Of a stretch of DNA of 64,000 bases, positions 16,506 to 24,333 are shown piece after piece. The stretch is taken from positions 25,889 to 89,888 of the forward strand of contig JBQTIR010000022.1 in assembly GCA_052387905.1 (NCBI GenBank). The letters run 5' to 3'. The notes beneath the pieces were generated by a model. The model was not told the DNA's origin. It worked only from the letters and a program-made list of their open reading frames with translations, and did not search any database. Position 1 is the first letter of the stretch. Every line of letters begins with the position of its first letter. This DNA is from JBQTII01 sp052387905. GTDB lineage: Bacteria; Actinomycetota; Actinomycetes; Sporichthyales; Sporichthyaceae. The position numbers and the translations under genes were made by a program.

Positions 16506-17399
16506 GTGCCCTACAACTCCGTGTTCCGCCCCGATCTCTTTGACGGCCAGGTCATCCTGATCACGGGCGGCGGCAGTGGCATCGGCCGCTGCACCGCCCA
16601 CGAACTGACGTCCTTGGGCGCCACGGTCGTGATCGCCGGCCGGGACACCGCGAAGTTGGAGCTGGTCGCAGGCGAGATCGCCGGCGAGGGCAACACCGTG
16701 ACCACGCATGGCTGCGACATCCGGGACGAGGCTCAGGTCATCGACCTGATCGAGTTCACCCTGGCCACCCACGGACGCATCGACGCGCTGGTGAACAACG
16801 CCGGCGGGCAGTACCGACAGCCGCTCAAGGACATCTCCAGCAAGGGCTTCGAGGCCGTTGTGCGCCTGAACCTGTTCGGTGGCTTCATGATGATGCGCGA
16901 GGTCCACAACCGGTGGATGGGCGAACACGGCGGCGCGATCGTCAACGTCATCGCCGACATCTGGGGCGGGTGGGCGAACTACGCGCACTCCGGCGCCGCC
17001 CGTGGCGGCATGTGGACGCTCACCGAGAGCGCGGCCAGTGAGTGGGCGCCGTCGGGCGTACGCGTCAACGCCGTCGCACCCGGCGGGATCGAGAGCAGCG
17101 GCTTCGACACCTACGAACCCGACGCGCAGCGGGAAATTCTCAGATTTCCCGAGACGATCCCGCTGCAGCGATACGGCAACGTCGCGGAGATGTCCGGCGC
17201 GATCACCTACCTGCTCTCCCCGGCGGCCGCCTACATCACCGGCAGCTGCATCCGGGTGGACGGCGGCGCGTCGCAGGCCCGGTACTGCTGGAACCCGCCC
17301 GCGCCGCATCAGAACTCGCAGCCGTTCGGGGGCTTTCACCTGGACAGTCGCTCGAAACTGCTCAGCGAGGGTCCGCGAGCCAGCAAACGCCGGCCGTAG
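16506..17399 (+). CDS. SDR oxidoreductase resembling peroxisomal trans-2-enoyl-CoA reductase (PECR)
   Basis: 297 residues, GTG start with AAAGGA upstream, 11 bp after the dehydrogenase pair. The Rossmann motif is TGGGSGIG and NNAGGQ follows. The usual YxxxK is replaced by HSGAARGGMWTLTES, as in PECR and 2,4-dienoyl-CoA reductases, which lack the classical Tyr. The likely reaction is NADPH reduction of a 2-enoyl- or dienoyl-CoA. The C-terminal extension (HQNSQPFGGFHLD ... GPRASKRRP) is longer than average. It probably belongs to the operon that starts at 14150. Confidence 0.85.
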   Translation: MPYNSVFRPDLFDGQVILITGGGSGIGRCTAHELTSLGATVVIAGRDTAKLELVAGEIAGEGNTVTTHGCDIRDEAQVIDLIEFTLATHGRIDALVNNAGGQYRQPLKDISSKGFEAVVRLNLFGGFMMMREVHNRWMGEHGGAIVNVIADIWGGWANYAHSGAARGGMWTLTESAASEWAPSGVRVNAVAPGGIESSGFDTYEPDAQREILRFPETIPLQRYGNVAEMSGAITYLLSPAAAYITGSCIRVDGGASQARYCWNPPAPHQNSQPFGGFHLDSRSKLLSEGPRASKRRP

Positions 17400-17411
17400 C
17401 CGGGGCATCCC

Positions 17412-17417
17412 TAGACT
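17412..17417 (+). promoter_or_regulatory. Leaderless-type -10 box before the first glycan gene
   Basis: TAGACT ends six bases before the GTG at 17424, and there is no ribosome site. This is the actinobacterial leaderless pattern. It marks a new transcription unit and so the boundary between the catabolic and glycan regions. Confidence 0.55.
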
Positions 17418-17423
17418 GGCGGC

Positions 17424-19352
17424 GTGGCTAGGCCCAGGCTCTCTCTCGTCGTTCCGATGTACGGCGTCGAGGCCTATCTCCCGGAATTCCTGGACTCGCT
17501 GGACGCGCAATCGGACTCACTCGCCGGCGTCGAGGTGGTGTTCGTCGACGACGGTTCTCCCGACCGGTCGGCCCAGATCGCCGCCGACTGGATGGCGGCG
17601 CACCCGGCTGTGCCGTCGATTCTGCTCACCCAGCAGAACGCGGGGTTGGCCTCGGCCCGGAATGCCGGCCTGGCGGCAGCGCGAGGGGAATGGGTGAGCT
17701 TTCCGGATCCCGACGACGTCCTGACGCCGACTTACCTTGCGGTGGTGCGTGCGTTCGTCGAGTCTGCGCGGGCCAGCAAGGTCGCCCTAGCCGCGACAAA
17801 CTTGATCTATCTCGACGAGGAGACCGGGGCCCGCCGGGACGCCCATCCGCTGCGCTTCAAGTTCGCCGGGAGCCACCACCGCATCGTTGATCTGGGGCGG
17901 GCTCCGGACCATATCCACCTGTCGGCAGCCTCCGGGTGGTATCGCCACGACGTGATCCAGCGGTTAGGGCTGCACTTCGACGAACGCATCACCCCGACTT
18001 TCGAGGACGCTCATCTGACGGCTCGTTATCTGCGTGACGATCCGCGGATCGCCATGCTCGAGGACGCGGTGTATCTCTACCGGCGCCGATCCGACAGCAG
18101 TTCGCAGGTGCAGAGCGGGTGGTTGCGAGAGTCCAAGTACGTCGCAGTTCCGCGCCACGGCTGGCTGGACCTGCTGGAGTCCTTCACCTGCGGTGGGCAA
18201 GGGATACCAGGGTGGGTGGCGAACCTGGTGCTCTACGACATGATCGGCTATTTCCGTGCCGACCTTCGACCTGATTCCGCGACGCACGACATCCCGGCGG
18301 CGTGGGGCGAGGCGTTCATGGATGCCGCCGCCGAGGTGGTCCGCCGGCTGGGACCGGAGGTGATCGCGGACTACTCGGTGGGCTGGTGTACCCGTGACGT
18401 CCGCAGGGCGTTGCTGTTCGGGCTCGGCGAAGGTCCGACCCCCAGCGACATGTATTGCGACCGCATCGATGTGGAGCAGGCGCTGGTCCGGGTGACGCAC
18501 TACCGGTACCGCGCAGGGGAACCGACCGTGACCTACACCGTGCGAGGCGCCCCTGCGCAGCCGGTGCACGAGAAGGTGCGGGCGATCGAGTTCTTCGGGC
18601 GGACTCTGGCCCGTGAGTACACGGCATGGCTGCCCCTCGGCGCCGTCCGGGTCAGGGTGGACGATCGCGCAGTCCCCATCGTCGTCGGGACTCCCAAGAT
18701 GCCCCGCTACTCCGTCGGCGTGAATACCTTGCAGTCACAGTTGGCGCCGACTGCGACGGCGGGTGGCCGAGGCCAGACCCGGGGGGCCGAGCACGCCGGC
18801 GGGTCCGGCGGAAATCGGCGAACCTGGTTGCTGATGGGCACGGTCGACGCGGTGGGCGCGGACGCCGAGGCGCTTTACGAGGCGCTGCGCACCGCGGAGC
18901 CCGCGACGCCGTCCCACGTCGTGCTCGATCCGAATAGTCCCCAATGGAGCCGTCTGCAGGCGTCGGGAGTTCCGCTGCTCGCGTACGGATCGGCGGAGCA
19001 TCTGCGAGCGATGGCGGACTGCCGTCATCTGGTCACCTCCCAACTCGACGAGCAGTTCTGGGAGGTCGTGGACGCCGCGTCAGGCGCCGACGGCCCACCA
19101 CGCGTGATCTACCTGCCGCCGGACGAGGTGCGCAGAGTGGATCACCGCACCCTCAACAGGCGCACGCTCGACCTCGTCATCGTGGCCGGGCGCGAGGAAT
19201 ATGACCGGATCGTCAGCGAGGGCTCGCCGTTCGCCTACTCCACGAAAGAGGTCGCCCTCACCGGTCGGCCGCGTCATGACGGTGCTGCCGCTCGCCGGGT
19301 GTACGACGCCATTCGCGCTCTTGACCTGCCCCACGACGCCCCGCGGCCCTGA
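17424..19352 (+). CDS. GT2-family glycosyltransferase with an unknown C-terminal domain
   Basis: 642 residues. The N-terminal 220 residues are a GT-A family 2 domain: LSLVVPMYGVEAYLPEFLDS, QQNAGLASARNAGL, and the metal-binding SFPDPDDVLTP. This part transfers a sugar from an NDP-sugar. The rest, about 400 residues, I do not recognise. It contains a Gly/Thr-rich break near residue 450 and a final domain (WLLMGTVDAVGADAEALYEA...) that may have a second nucleotide-sugar-like fold. No transmembrane segment. It is convergent with the next GT2 gene, and its stop lies in a short tandem repeat. Confidence 0.85.
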   Translation: MARPRLSLVVPMYGVEAYLPEFLDSLDAQSDSLAGVEVVFVDDGSPDRSAQIAADWMAAHPAVPSILLTQQNAGLASARNAGLAAARGEWVSFPDPDDVLTPTYLAVVRAFVESARASKVALAATNLIYLDEETGARRDAHPLRFKFAGSHHRIVDLGRAPDHIHLSAASGWYRHDVIQRLGLHFDERITPTFEDAHLTARYLRDDPRIAMLEDAVYLYRRRSDSSSQVQSGWLRESKYVAVPRHGWLDLLESFTCGGQGIPGWVANLVLYDMIGYFRADLRPDSATHDIPAAWGEAFMDAAAEVVRRLGPEVIADYSVGWCTRDVRRALLFGLGEGPTPSDMYCDRIDVEQALVRVTHYRYRAGEPTVTYTVRGAPAQPVHEKVRAIEFFGRTLAREYTAWLPLGAVRVRVDDRAVPIVVGTPKMPRYSVGVNTLQSQLAPTATAGGRGQTRGAEHAGGSGGNRRTWLLMGTVDAVGADAEALYEALRTAEPATPSHVVLDPNSPQWSRLQASGVPLLAYGSAEHLRAMADCRHLVTSQLDEQFWEVVDAASGADGPPRVIYLPPDEVRRVDHRTLNRRTLDLVIVAGREEYDRIVSEGSPFAYSTKEVALTGRPRHDGAAARRVYDAIRALDLPHDAPRP

Positions 19353-19380
19353 CGAGACGCTCCGCGGCCCTGACGAGACG
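19341..19380 (+). repeat. 21-bp-period tandem repeat spanning a stop codon
   Basis: CCGCGGCCCTGACGAGACG occurs at 19341-19359 and again at 19362-19380. The first copy contains the TGA stop of the GT2 gene and the second lies just beyond it. It looks like a local duplication of the gene's 3' end. Confidence 0.85.
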
Positions 19381-19391
19381 AGGGCGGCGGG

Positions 19392-20345
19392 TCAGGCTCT
19401 TCCGGCCGAGCTGAGCACGGATTCGGGCAGGCCCGCGTCGAGCTTGTGCAACGGGACGAGTTCCAGTCCGCGCCGGTCCAGGTCGGCCCGCACCGCCTGG
19501 TAGTGCTCGGGGTTCGCGCGCAGGTAGGCATTGATGTGGCCGGTCTCGGCCTGGACCAGACGATGGCGCGCCCGCGCCTGGCACGGCGATCCGGGCTCGA
19601 TGTCGGCCAGGTGCTCGAAGACCTCCAACCGGCGGATCACGGAGTTGTCGTAGGAGGGTGCCCGGCGGGAGTTCGTACCCTCGGCAATGGACCGGTAGTA
19701 CACGGCGTGGGCTTCGATCTGGCAGACCCGTAACGGCATCGGAAAGGCGTTGAAGAAGGCGAAATAGAACGCGAGGTCTTCGCCACTGCGCAGGTCCGGA
19801 TCGAATCCGACGCTGCGGGCGGCAGATGTCGGCAGCAATTTGCATACGCTGTAGGTGGTCGCCACAAACAGCTTGCTAGGCGCCAGGGTGCGCCCCGCGC
19901 AGACGAGCTGACGCGCCATCCGATTCCCGAAGTCGGGCGACAACTCCCCGGAATGGACGTCGGCGAGGTGGGCGATGGCGACGACGTCCGGGGCCGCGCA
20001 CGCCAGCAACCCGGCAAGGAAACCAGGGGAGACGAGGTCGTCGTCGTCGACGAACGTGACGTAGTCCCCGCGCGCCATGGCCATGCCCACATTGCGCGCC
20101 CTGCCGAGTCCAGCCTGGGTGCAGGCGGCGCGCCGGATCTGCAGGCGGGGATGCGCCGCCATGACGCTGTCCAGGACGGCGGCGGTGGCCTCATCCTCGA
20201 GGGCGCCGTTGCTGACCACGAGGACCTCGAACTGGTCGGGTGCCAGCTTTTGCTCGGCCAACGAGCGCAGGGTGTCACCGATCGAGGCCGCGCGGGCGTG
20301 GGTGCCGATGATGACGCTGACCTGCGGCTTTGTGGTGCCGGACAC
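19392..20345 (-). CDS. GT2-family glycosyltransferase
   Basis: 317 residues from GTG 20345, chosen because GGAGG lies four bases upstream and the fold begins immediately (KPQVSVIIGTHARAASI). An upstream in-frame ATG at 20408 would add 21 unstructured residues. GT-A motifs are QAGLGRARNVGMAMA and the metal site FVDDDDLVSPGF. The sequence continues with CQIEAHAVYYRS, typical of bacterial cell-envelope glycosyltransferases. It is convergent with the preceding gene (39 bp apart). Donor and acceptor unknown. Confidence 0.87.
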   Translation of the reverse strand: MSGTTKPQVSVIIGTHARAASIGDTLRSLAEQKLAPDQFEVLVVSNGALEDEATAAVLDSVMAAHPRLQIRRAACTQAGLGRARNVGMAMARGDYVTFVDDDDLVSPGFLAGLLACAAPDVVAIAHLADVHSGELSPDFGNRMARQLVCAGRTLAPSKLFVATTYSVCKLLPTSAARSVGFDPDLRSGEDLAFYFAFFNAFPMPLRVCQIEAHAVYYRSIAEGTNSRRAPSYDNSVIRRLEVFEHLADIEPGSPCQARARHRLVQAETGHINAYLRANPEHYQAVRADLDRRGLELVPLHKLDAGLPESVLSSAGRA

Positions 20346-20513
20346 GTCACCTCCGCGGGCGTGATGGGGGAGCGCGCTGTGGCCGTTCGAACCCCGCGAC
20401 CGCGCCATCGGCACTAGGCTTGATGCGCCGCCTGGAACGGTGGCAGCCAAGTTTACAACCGTCACGTCACCGGCATCGCCGGATGACCTCAACGCTCTGG
20501 GGTGGTTGGGCAC

Positions 20514-21518
20514 ATGAAGGTGCTGCCCGGTACGGAGCGGGCTAATCCTTTACCCGAGTCCGCCCTGATCGTCGCGGCGACCGTCGAGCGCGGTGCGGTG
20601 CTCGGGATGGCCTTCGACACGGTCGACCTGGTGACATTGGAGGATCTGCCGGCGGTGTTGTCGCTGCGCGGGTCCGCGGTGCGGTGCGTGGTGATCACTG
20701 CGGTGTCCACGCGGGGCGGACGGCTGGCCGGGGCGCTGGCGCAGGTGCGGACGCATTGCCCACCGACGGTGCAGATCTTCATCGACGTTTCCGGGCCGGG
20801 TGCTCCGGATCTGCTCCGCGACGGCGGCCAGGCGATGCGCGGGTTCCGCACCGTGGGGTGCGCGACGCTCTGGGACACCCCGTGTCTGGCGATCGAGGTC
20901 GCGGGAGCGCCCGACGAGGTGCCCGAGTTGTCCTGCCTCAACGGGGTCGTCGGCGCCCCTAAGACGCTTCTCGCCGCCTCACGTTCGGCCACAGTGCCGC
21001 CCGCACCGCTGAGCCCAGGTCCCGCCAGGCTCAATCGTGCCGCCGCCCGGTCACATCCCACGACGCCCCTACGCGCCCGAACTGCCGGCTCGCGTCCCGG
21101 GGGGTTTCCGACCCGTCGACAGCTTCAGGTCCTGGGGCTCGGCGGTGCGGCCCTGGTGGCCGTCGGCGCTGTCCTCGCCTTCGCGACTGACTCCGGTTTC
21201 TCTGGGTTTGCCCTCGCCGTGCTCGTCGGATTGGTCGCGGTCCACCTGCTGGATTCCCTGCGTGCCCGGGTGCTGCTTGCCCGTCGACTGGACCAGCTGT
21301 CCGCAGCGGTGCGGGATCGCGCTGGGCCCGGCGCCGTCGGCGATTCCGAAGCGAAGCTGAGCAAGCAGCTCAGCCAGGTGACTGCGCGGCTGACGGAGAT
21401 CGAGCAGGACGTGGCGATCCTCGCCGCCTCCACGGTGGACACCGCACGATCCGTGGCGCGGTTGCACAACGGCGAGCCCACCGCAGGGCAGCCGGCGCAC
21501 TCGCCCCCGCGCCCATGA
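20514..21518 (+). CDS. Membrane protein of unknown function with C-terminal coiled coil
   Basis: 334 residues from ATG 20514; a GTG at 20502 in frame is an alternative. The N-terminal 150 residues look like a soluble alpha/beta domain (VRCVVITAVSTRGGR, QIFIDVSGPGAP). A Pro/Arg-rich linker follows, then two close transmembrane helices (about residues 205-245, LGLGGAALVAVGAVLAF and FALAVLVGLVAVHLL), then a Gln/Glu/Leu coiled coil (KLSKQLSQVTARLTEIEQD). No family recognised. It overlaps galE by ATGA, so it is co-translated with the glycan genes and may anchor or organise the enzymes. Confidence 0.75.
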   Translation: MKVLPGTERANPLPESALIVAATVERGAVLGMAFDTVDLVTLEDLPAVLSLRGSAVRCVVITAVSTRGGRLAGALAQVRTHCPPTVQIFIDVSGPGAPDLLRDGGQAMRGFRTVGCATLWDTPCLAIEVAGAPDEVPELSCLNGVVGAPKTLLAASRSATVPPAPLSPGPARLNRAAARSHPTTPLRARTAGSRPGGFPTRRQLQVLGLGGAALVAVGAVLAFATDSGFSGFALAVLVGLVAVHLLDSLRARVLLARRLDQLSAAVRDRAGPGAVGDSEAKLSKQLSQVTARLTEIEQDVAILAASTVDTARSVARLHNGEPTAGQPAHSPPRP

Positions 21519-22507
21519 CCTGGTTGCTCACCGGCGGCGCCGGCTACATCGGCGCGCATGTGCTTGCGGCCATGCGCGCCCGGGGCCACGAGATCGTGGT
21601 GTTGGACGATCTGTCGACCGGGATTCGAGATCGCGTCCCGGCACAGGTGCCCTTCGTCCACGCCGATCTCGCGGACACGGCGGCGGTGACCGAGGCGATC
21701 CGCCGGTACCGGATCGGCGGGGTGGTCCACCTCGCCGCGAAGAAGTCGGTTCCCGAATCGGTTGCCGACCCCCTGCGCTACTACCGCGAGAATGTCGGCG
21801 GGATGGGCGCTCTGCTCACCGCGATGGCGGACTGTCGCGTGCGCAGGATGCTCTACTCGTCCAGCGCCGCCGTCTACGGGACCCCCGCGGGCGATCAGGT
21901 GGCAGAGTCGAGCCCGACCCGACCCGAGAACCCGTACGGCGCGACCAAACTCATCGGCGAGTGGATGGTGGCCGATGCCGGGGCGGCGACGGGGATGGCG
22001 CACCTGAGCCTGCGGTACTTCAACGTCGCCGGAAGTGGCGCCCCCGAACTGGGGGACGTCGGCGCCGACAACCTGATTCCCCTGGTGTTTCGCGCGGTGT
22101 CCGAAGGTCAGCGCCCCCAGGTGTTCGGAGAGGACTATCCGACGCGTGACGGATCCTGCGTGCGGGACTTCGTCCACGTCTGCGACCTCGCCGACGCCCA
22201 TGTCGTCGCCGTAGAGGCGTTGCAGGACTCCCGCGCAGTCCAATCGGTGTACAACGTCGGTCGCGGTGTCGGCATCACGGTCAAGGAAGTCGTGGCAAGC
22301 GTGGCTGATGTGACGGGCCGTGAGCTGGGCTACGACGTGGTCTCCCGGCGCGCCGGAGATCCCGACCAGGTCGTCGCCTGCGTGAAGCAGATCGCGGCGG
22401 ACCTCGGCTGGCACGCCCGCCGTGACCTGGTGGACATGGTGACCAGCGCGTGGCAGTCCTGGTGCTGGCGAGCCGGTGCGCACGATGACGGGCCGCCGGG
22501 CACGTGA
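21515..22507 (+). CDS. galE: UDP-glucose 4-epimerase / NAD-dependent epimerase
   Basis: 330 residues, extended SDR. NAD motif GGAGYIGAHV, catalytic Ser in YSSSAAVYGTP, and YxxxK in NPYGATKLIGE. GDQVAESSPTRPENPYG and LRYFNVAGS are GalE signatures. It interconverts UDP-glucose and UDP-galactose (or the GlcNAc/GalNAc or uronic forms), supplying a donor for the neighbouring transferases. The start overlaps the membrane-protein stop by ATGA and the stop overlaps the next GT gene by GTGA, a tight three-gene operon. Confidence 0.92.
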   Translation: MTWLLTGGAGYIGAHVLAAMRARGHEIVVLDDLSTGIRDRVPAQVPFVHADLADTAAVTEAIRRYRIGGVVHLAAKKSVPESVADPLRYYRENVGGMGALLTAMADCRVRRMLYSSSAAVYGTPAGDQVAESSPTRPENPYGATKLIGEWMVADAGAATGMAHLSLRYFNVAGSGAPELGDVGADNLIPLVFRAVSEGQRPQVFGEDYPTRDGSCVRDFVHVCDLADAHVVAVEALQDSRAVQSVYNVGRGVGITVKEVVASVADVTGRELGYDVVSRRAGDPDQVVACVKQIAADLGWHARRDLVDMVTSAWQSWCWRAGAHDDGPPGT

Positions 22508-24333
22508 GCACGCCGGGGGAGATCGTGGTGGTGGTGCGGGGTGATCGCTCGCATCCCGCCGACACGGCGACGTTCGCCGAGGCAGCGTCCGTGGCGGACG
22601 TGGCCGAACTCAAGGCCGCTGGCGCGAAACGGGAATGGGCGCGCATCACCGTCCTCGCCGATTCGCTCGCCCATCTGCGAGGTGCGCTTCCGCAATTGAG
22701 GCGCGCCGGCAAGGCTCACGCGGTCAGCATCATCGTGGCCCGCACCGATCGTCTGCGCGAGTTCGGGCTGCCGACCGGAATCGAACCGCAGCGGGTGGTC
22801 GCGGCGCGGTCGACGCCGTACGGAGCGAGCGGGATCCGACTCGATGTGGAGTTCGATCAGCCCGCATCGGCGGGTGCCGTCTGCGCCGAGATCTTCGCGC
22901 GGGCCTCGGTATCGAGGACAGGATCTACCGCGGGTCTACGCCTGGGCCTGACGGATGCTCAGGTTCTTCCCTGGGGCGCGGGCGACTCCGCCGCGCGCAT
23001 GATCGGCCCGCGCACCGCGCTGGTGAAGGACATCACCGGTCCCGTCGTCGATCTGTTGGTCGGCCCGGTCTTGCCGTCGTCGGACGGGCCGGGTCCGATC
23101 CCCTACCTGACGCTGACCGAACGCTTCGCCCTCCCGCCGGTGGACCTCGCCGTGACCTCGCCCACCGGCTTCCGGGTTCACGTCGAGGGCGGAGACGGAA
23201 CGCTACGGATCGACGGCGGGAACAGCACCACAGGCGCCACCTTTGAGATACGCGACGGGCAAGGGGCGAGAGTTGGCGGCGGCGACCTGCGCGCGGGGTT
23301 GTCCGAGAACGATCTCGGCGTCCTGCGCAGTCTGCGCAGCGTGCAGGTCGAGGGGGAGGATCATTTCGCGCTCGGCCGGATACTGACGCAGCTGGCCTGC
23401 GCCGGCGTCCCCACCCGGCGCTGCGCCGTCCCGGACCTGATCGCGGCAGCCCTCGGACCCGAACTGACGCAGCGTCTGGTGGGCGGGCTTGGCGACGCCG
23501 CCGATCCCGGCGCACGCGAGTCCTGGTCGGTGCAGACGCGGCGGATCGCCCTGTCGCGCTTCGGGGCACCCACCTACTGGGCGGCGGCCGCGGCCGACGC
23601 TGGGTTGAGGGTCCGGGCGCAGCCGACGGTGAGCGTGCTGCTCGCGACCAGGCGCGCTGATTTCCTGGCCTTCGCGTTGGCGCAGATCGCCCGTCAAGAC
23701 TGGCCGCAGGTCCAGACCGTCCTGGTTCTGCATGGCGTCGCCGCCGCCGCACCGCAGGTGCGCACGGTGATCGAGGCTTTCGACCGTCCGCTCACCGTCG
23801 TCGAGGTCGGCGCCGACGTCATTTTCGGCACCGCGTTGCAGCTCGGCCTCGACCGGTGCGCGGGAGAGCTTGTCACGAAGATGGACGACGACGATTGGTA
23901 CGGCGCACACCATCTGCGGGATCTGGTGCAGGCGCATTCCTACTCAGGGGCGAGTTGCGTCGGCCTTGCCGACCACCACCTCTACCTGCATGGCTCTGAG
24001 GTCACCATGCACTCCAATCCCCGCGGCACCGAGGCCTATGTCCGCTGGCTCGCGGGACCCACCATGCTCATGGCGACCGCGGAGCTGCGCAGCCTCGGCG
24101 GTTGGCGACCGGTGCCCCGAGCTGTCGACTGGCACCTGATCTCAGACCTGCGGGCTGCCGGCGGGTCCATGTACGCGATCCACGACCTCGGTTTCCTGTA
24201 CTACCGCGGCGTCGACCACACCTGGACCGCGCCGACCGGCGACCGGTACTGGCTCGACTCCGAGCTCGAACAGCGGCCTGGGTTGCACGCCCCACCGCAG
24301 CTCGACCTATTACCCCATCCACGGATGAGGTAA
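22504..24333 (+). CDS. Large GT2-family glycosyltransferase (one of two inverted paralogues)
   Basis: 609 residues, GTG start. The first 370 residues form an unrecognised domain shared with the paralogue at 24310 (ADSLAHLRGALPQLRRAGK; GLSENDLGVLRSLR; AALGPELTQRL). From about residue 378 a GT2 domain follows: PTVSVLLATRRADF, ARQDWPQVQTVLVLHG, metal site TKMDDDDWYG, then HDLGFLYYRGVDHTW. The end LLPHPRMR is encoded in sequence that overlaps the opposite-strand paralogue. It probably adds a sugar to the surface glycan. The N-terminal domain may bind the acceptor. Confidence 0.85.
   Translation: MSTPGEIVVVVRGDRSHPADTATFAEAASVADVAELKAAGAKREWARITVLADSLAHLRGALPQLRRAGKAHAVSIIVARTDRLREFGLPTGIEPQRVVAARSTPYGASGIRLDVEFDQPASAGAVCAEIFARASVSRTGSTAGLRLGLTDAQVLPWGAGDSAARMIGPRTALVKDITGPVVDLLVGPVLPSSDGPGPIPYLTLTERFALPPVDLAVTSPTGFRVHVEGGDGTLRIDGGNSTTGATFEIRDGQGARVGGGDLRAGLSENDLGVLRSLRSVQVEGEDHFALGRILTQLACAGVPTRRCAVPDLIAAALGPELTQRLVGGLGDAADPGARESWSVQTRRIALSRFGAPTYWAAAAADAGLRVRAQPTVSVLLATRRADFLAFALAQIARQDWPQVQTVLVLHGVAAAAPQVRTVIEAFDRPLTVVEVGADVIFGTALQLGLDRCAGELVTKMDDDDWYGAHHLRDLVQAHSYSGASCVGLADHHLYLHGSEVTMHSNPRGTEAYVRWLAGPTMLMATAELRSLGGWRPVPRAVDWHLISDLRAAGGSMYAIHDLGFLYYRGVDHTWTAPTGDRYWLDSELEQRPGLHAPPQLDLLPHPRMR
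24310..24333. repeat. Palindromic tail-to-tail overlap of two paralogous genes
   Basis: The 24 bp read TTACC...GGTAA and are nearly self-complementary (TTACCCCATC against GATGAGGTAA, one mismatch). On the plus strand they encode PHPRMR plus stop and on the minus strand PHPWMG plus stop. The hairpin could also serve as a shared terminator. Confidence 0.85.
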
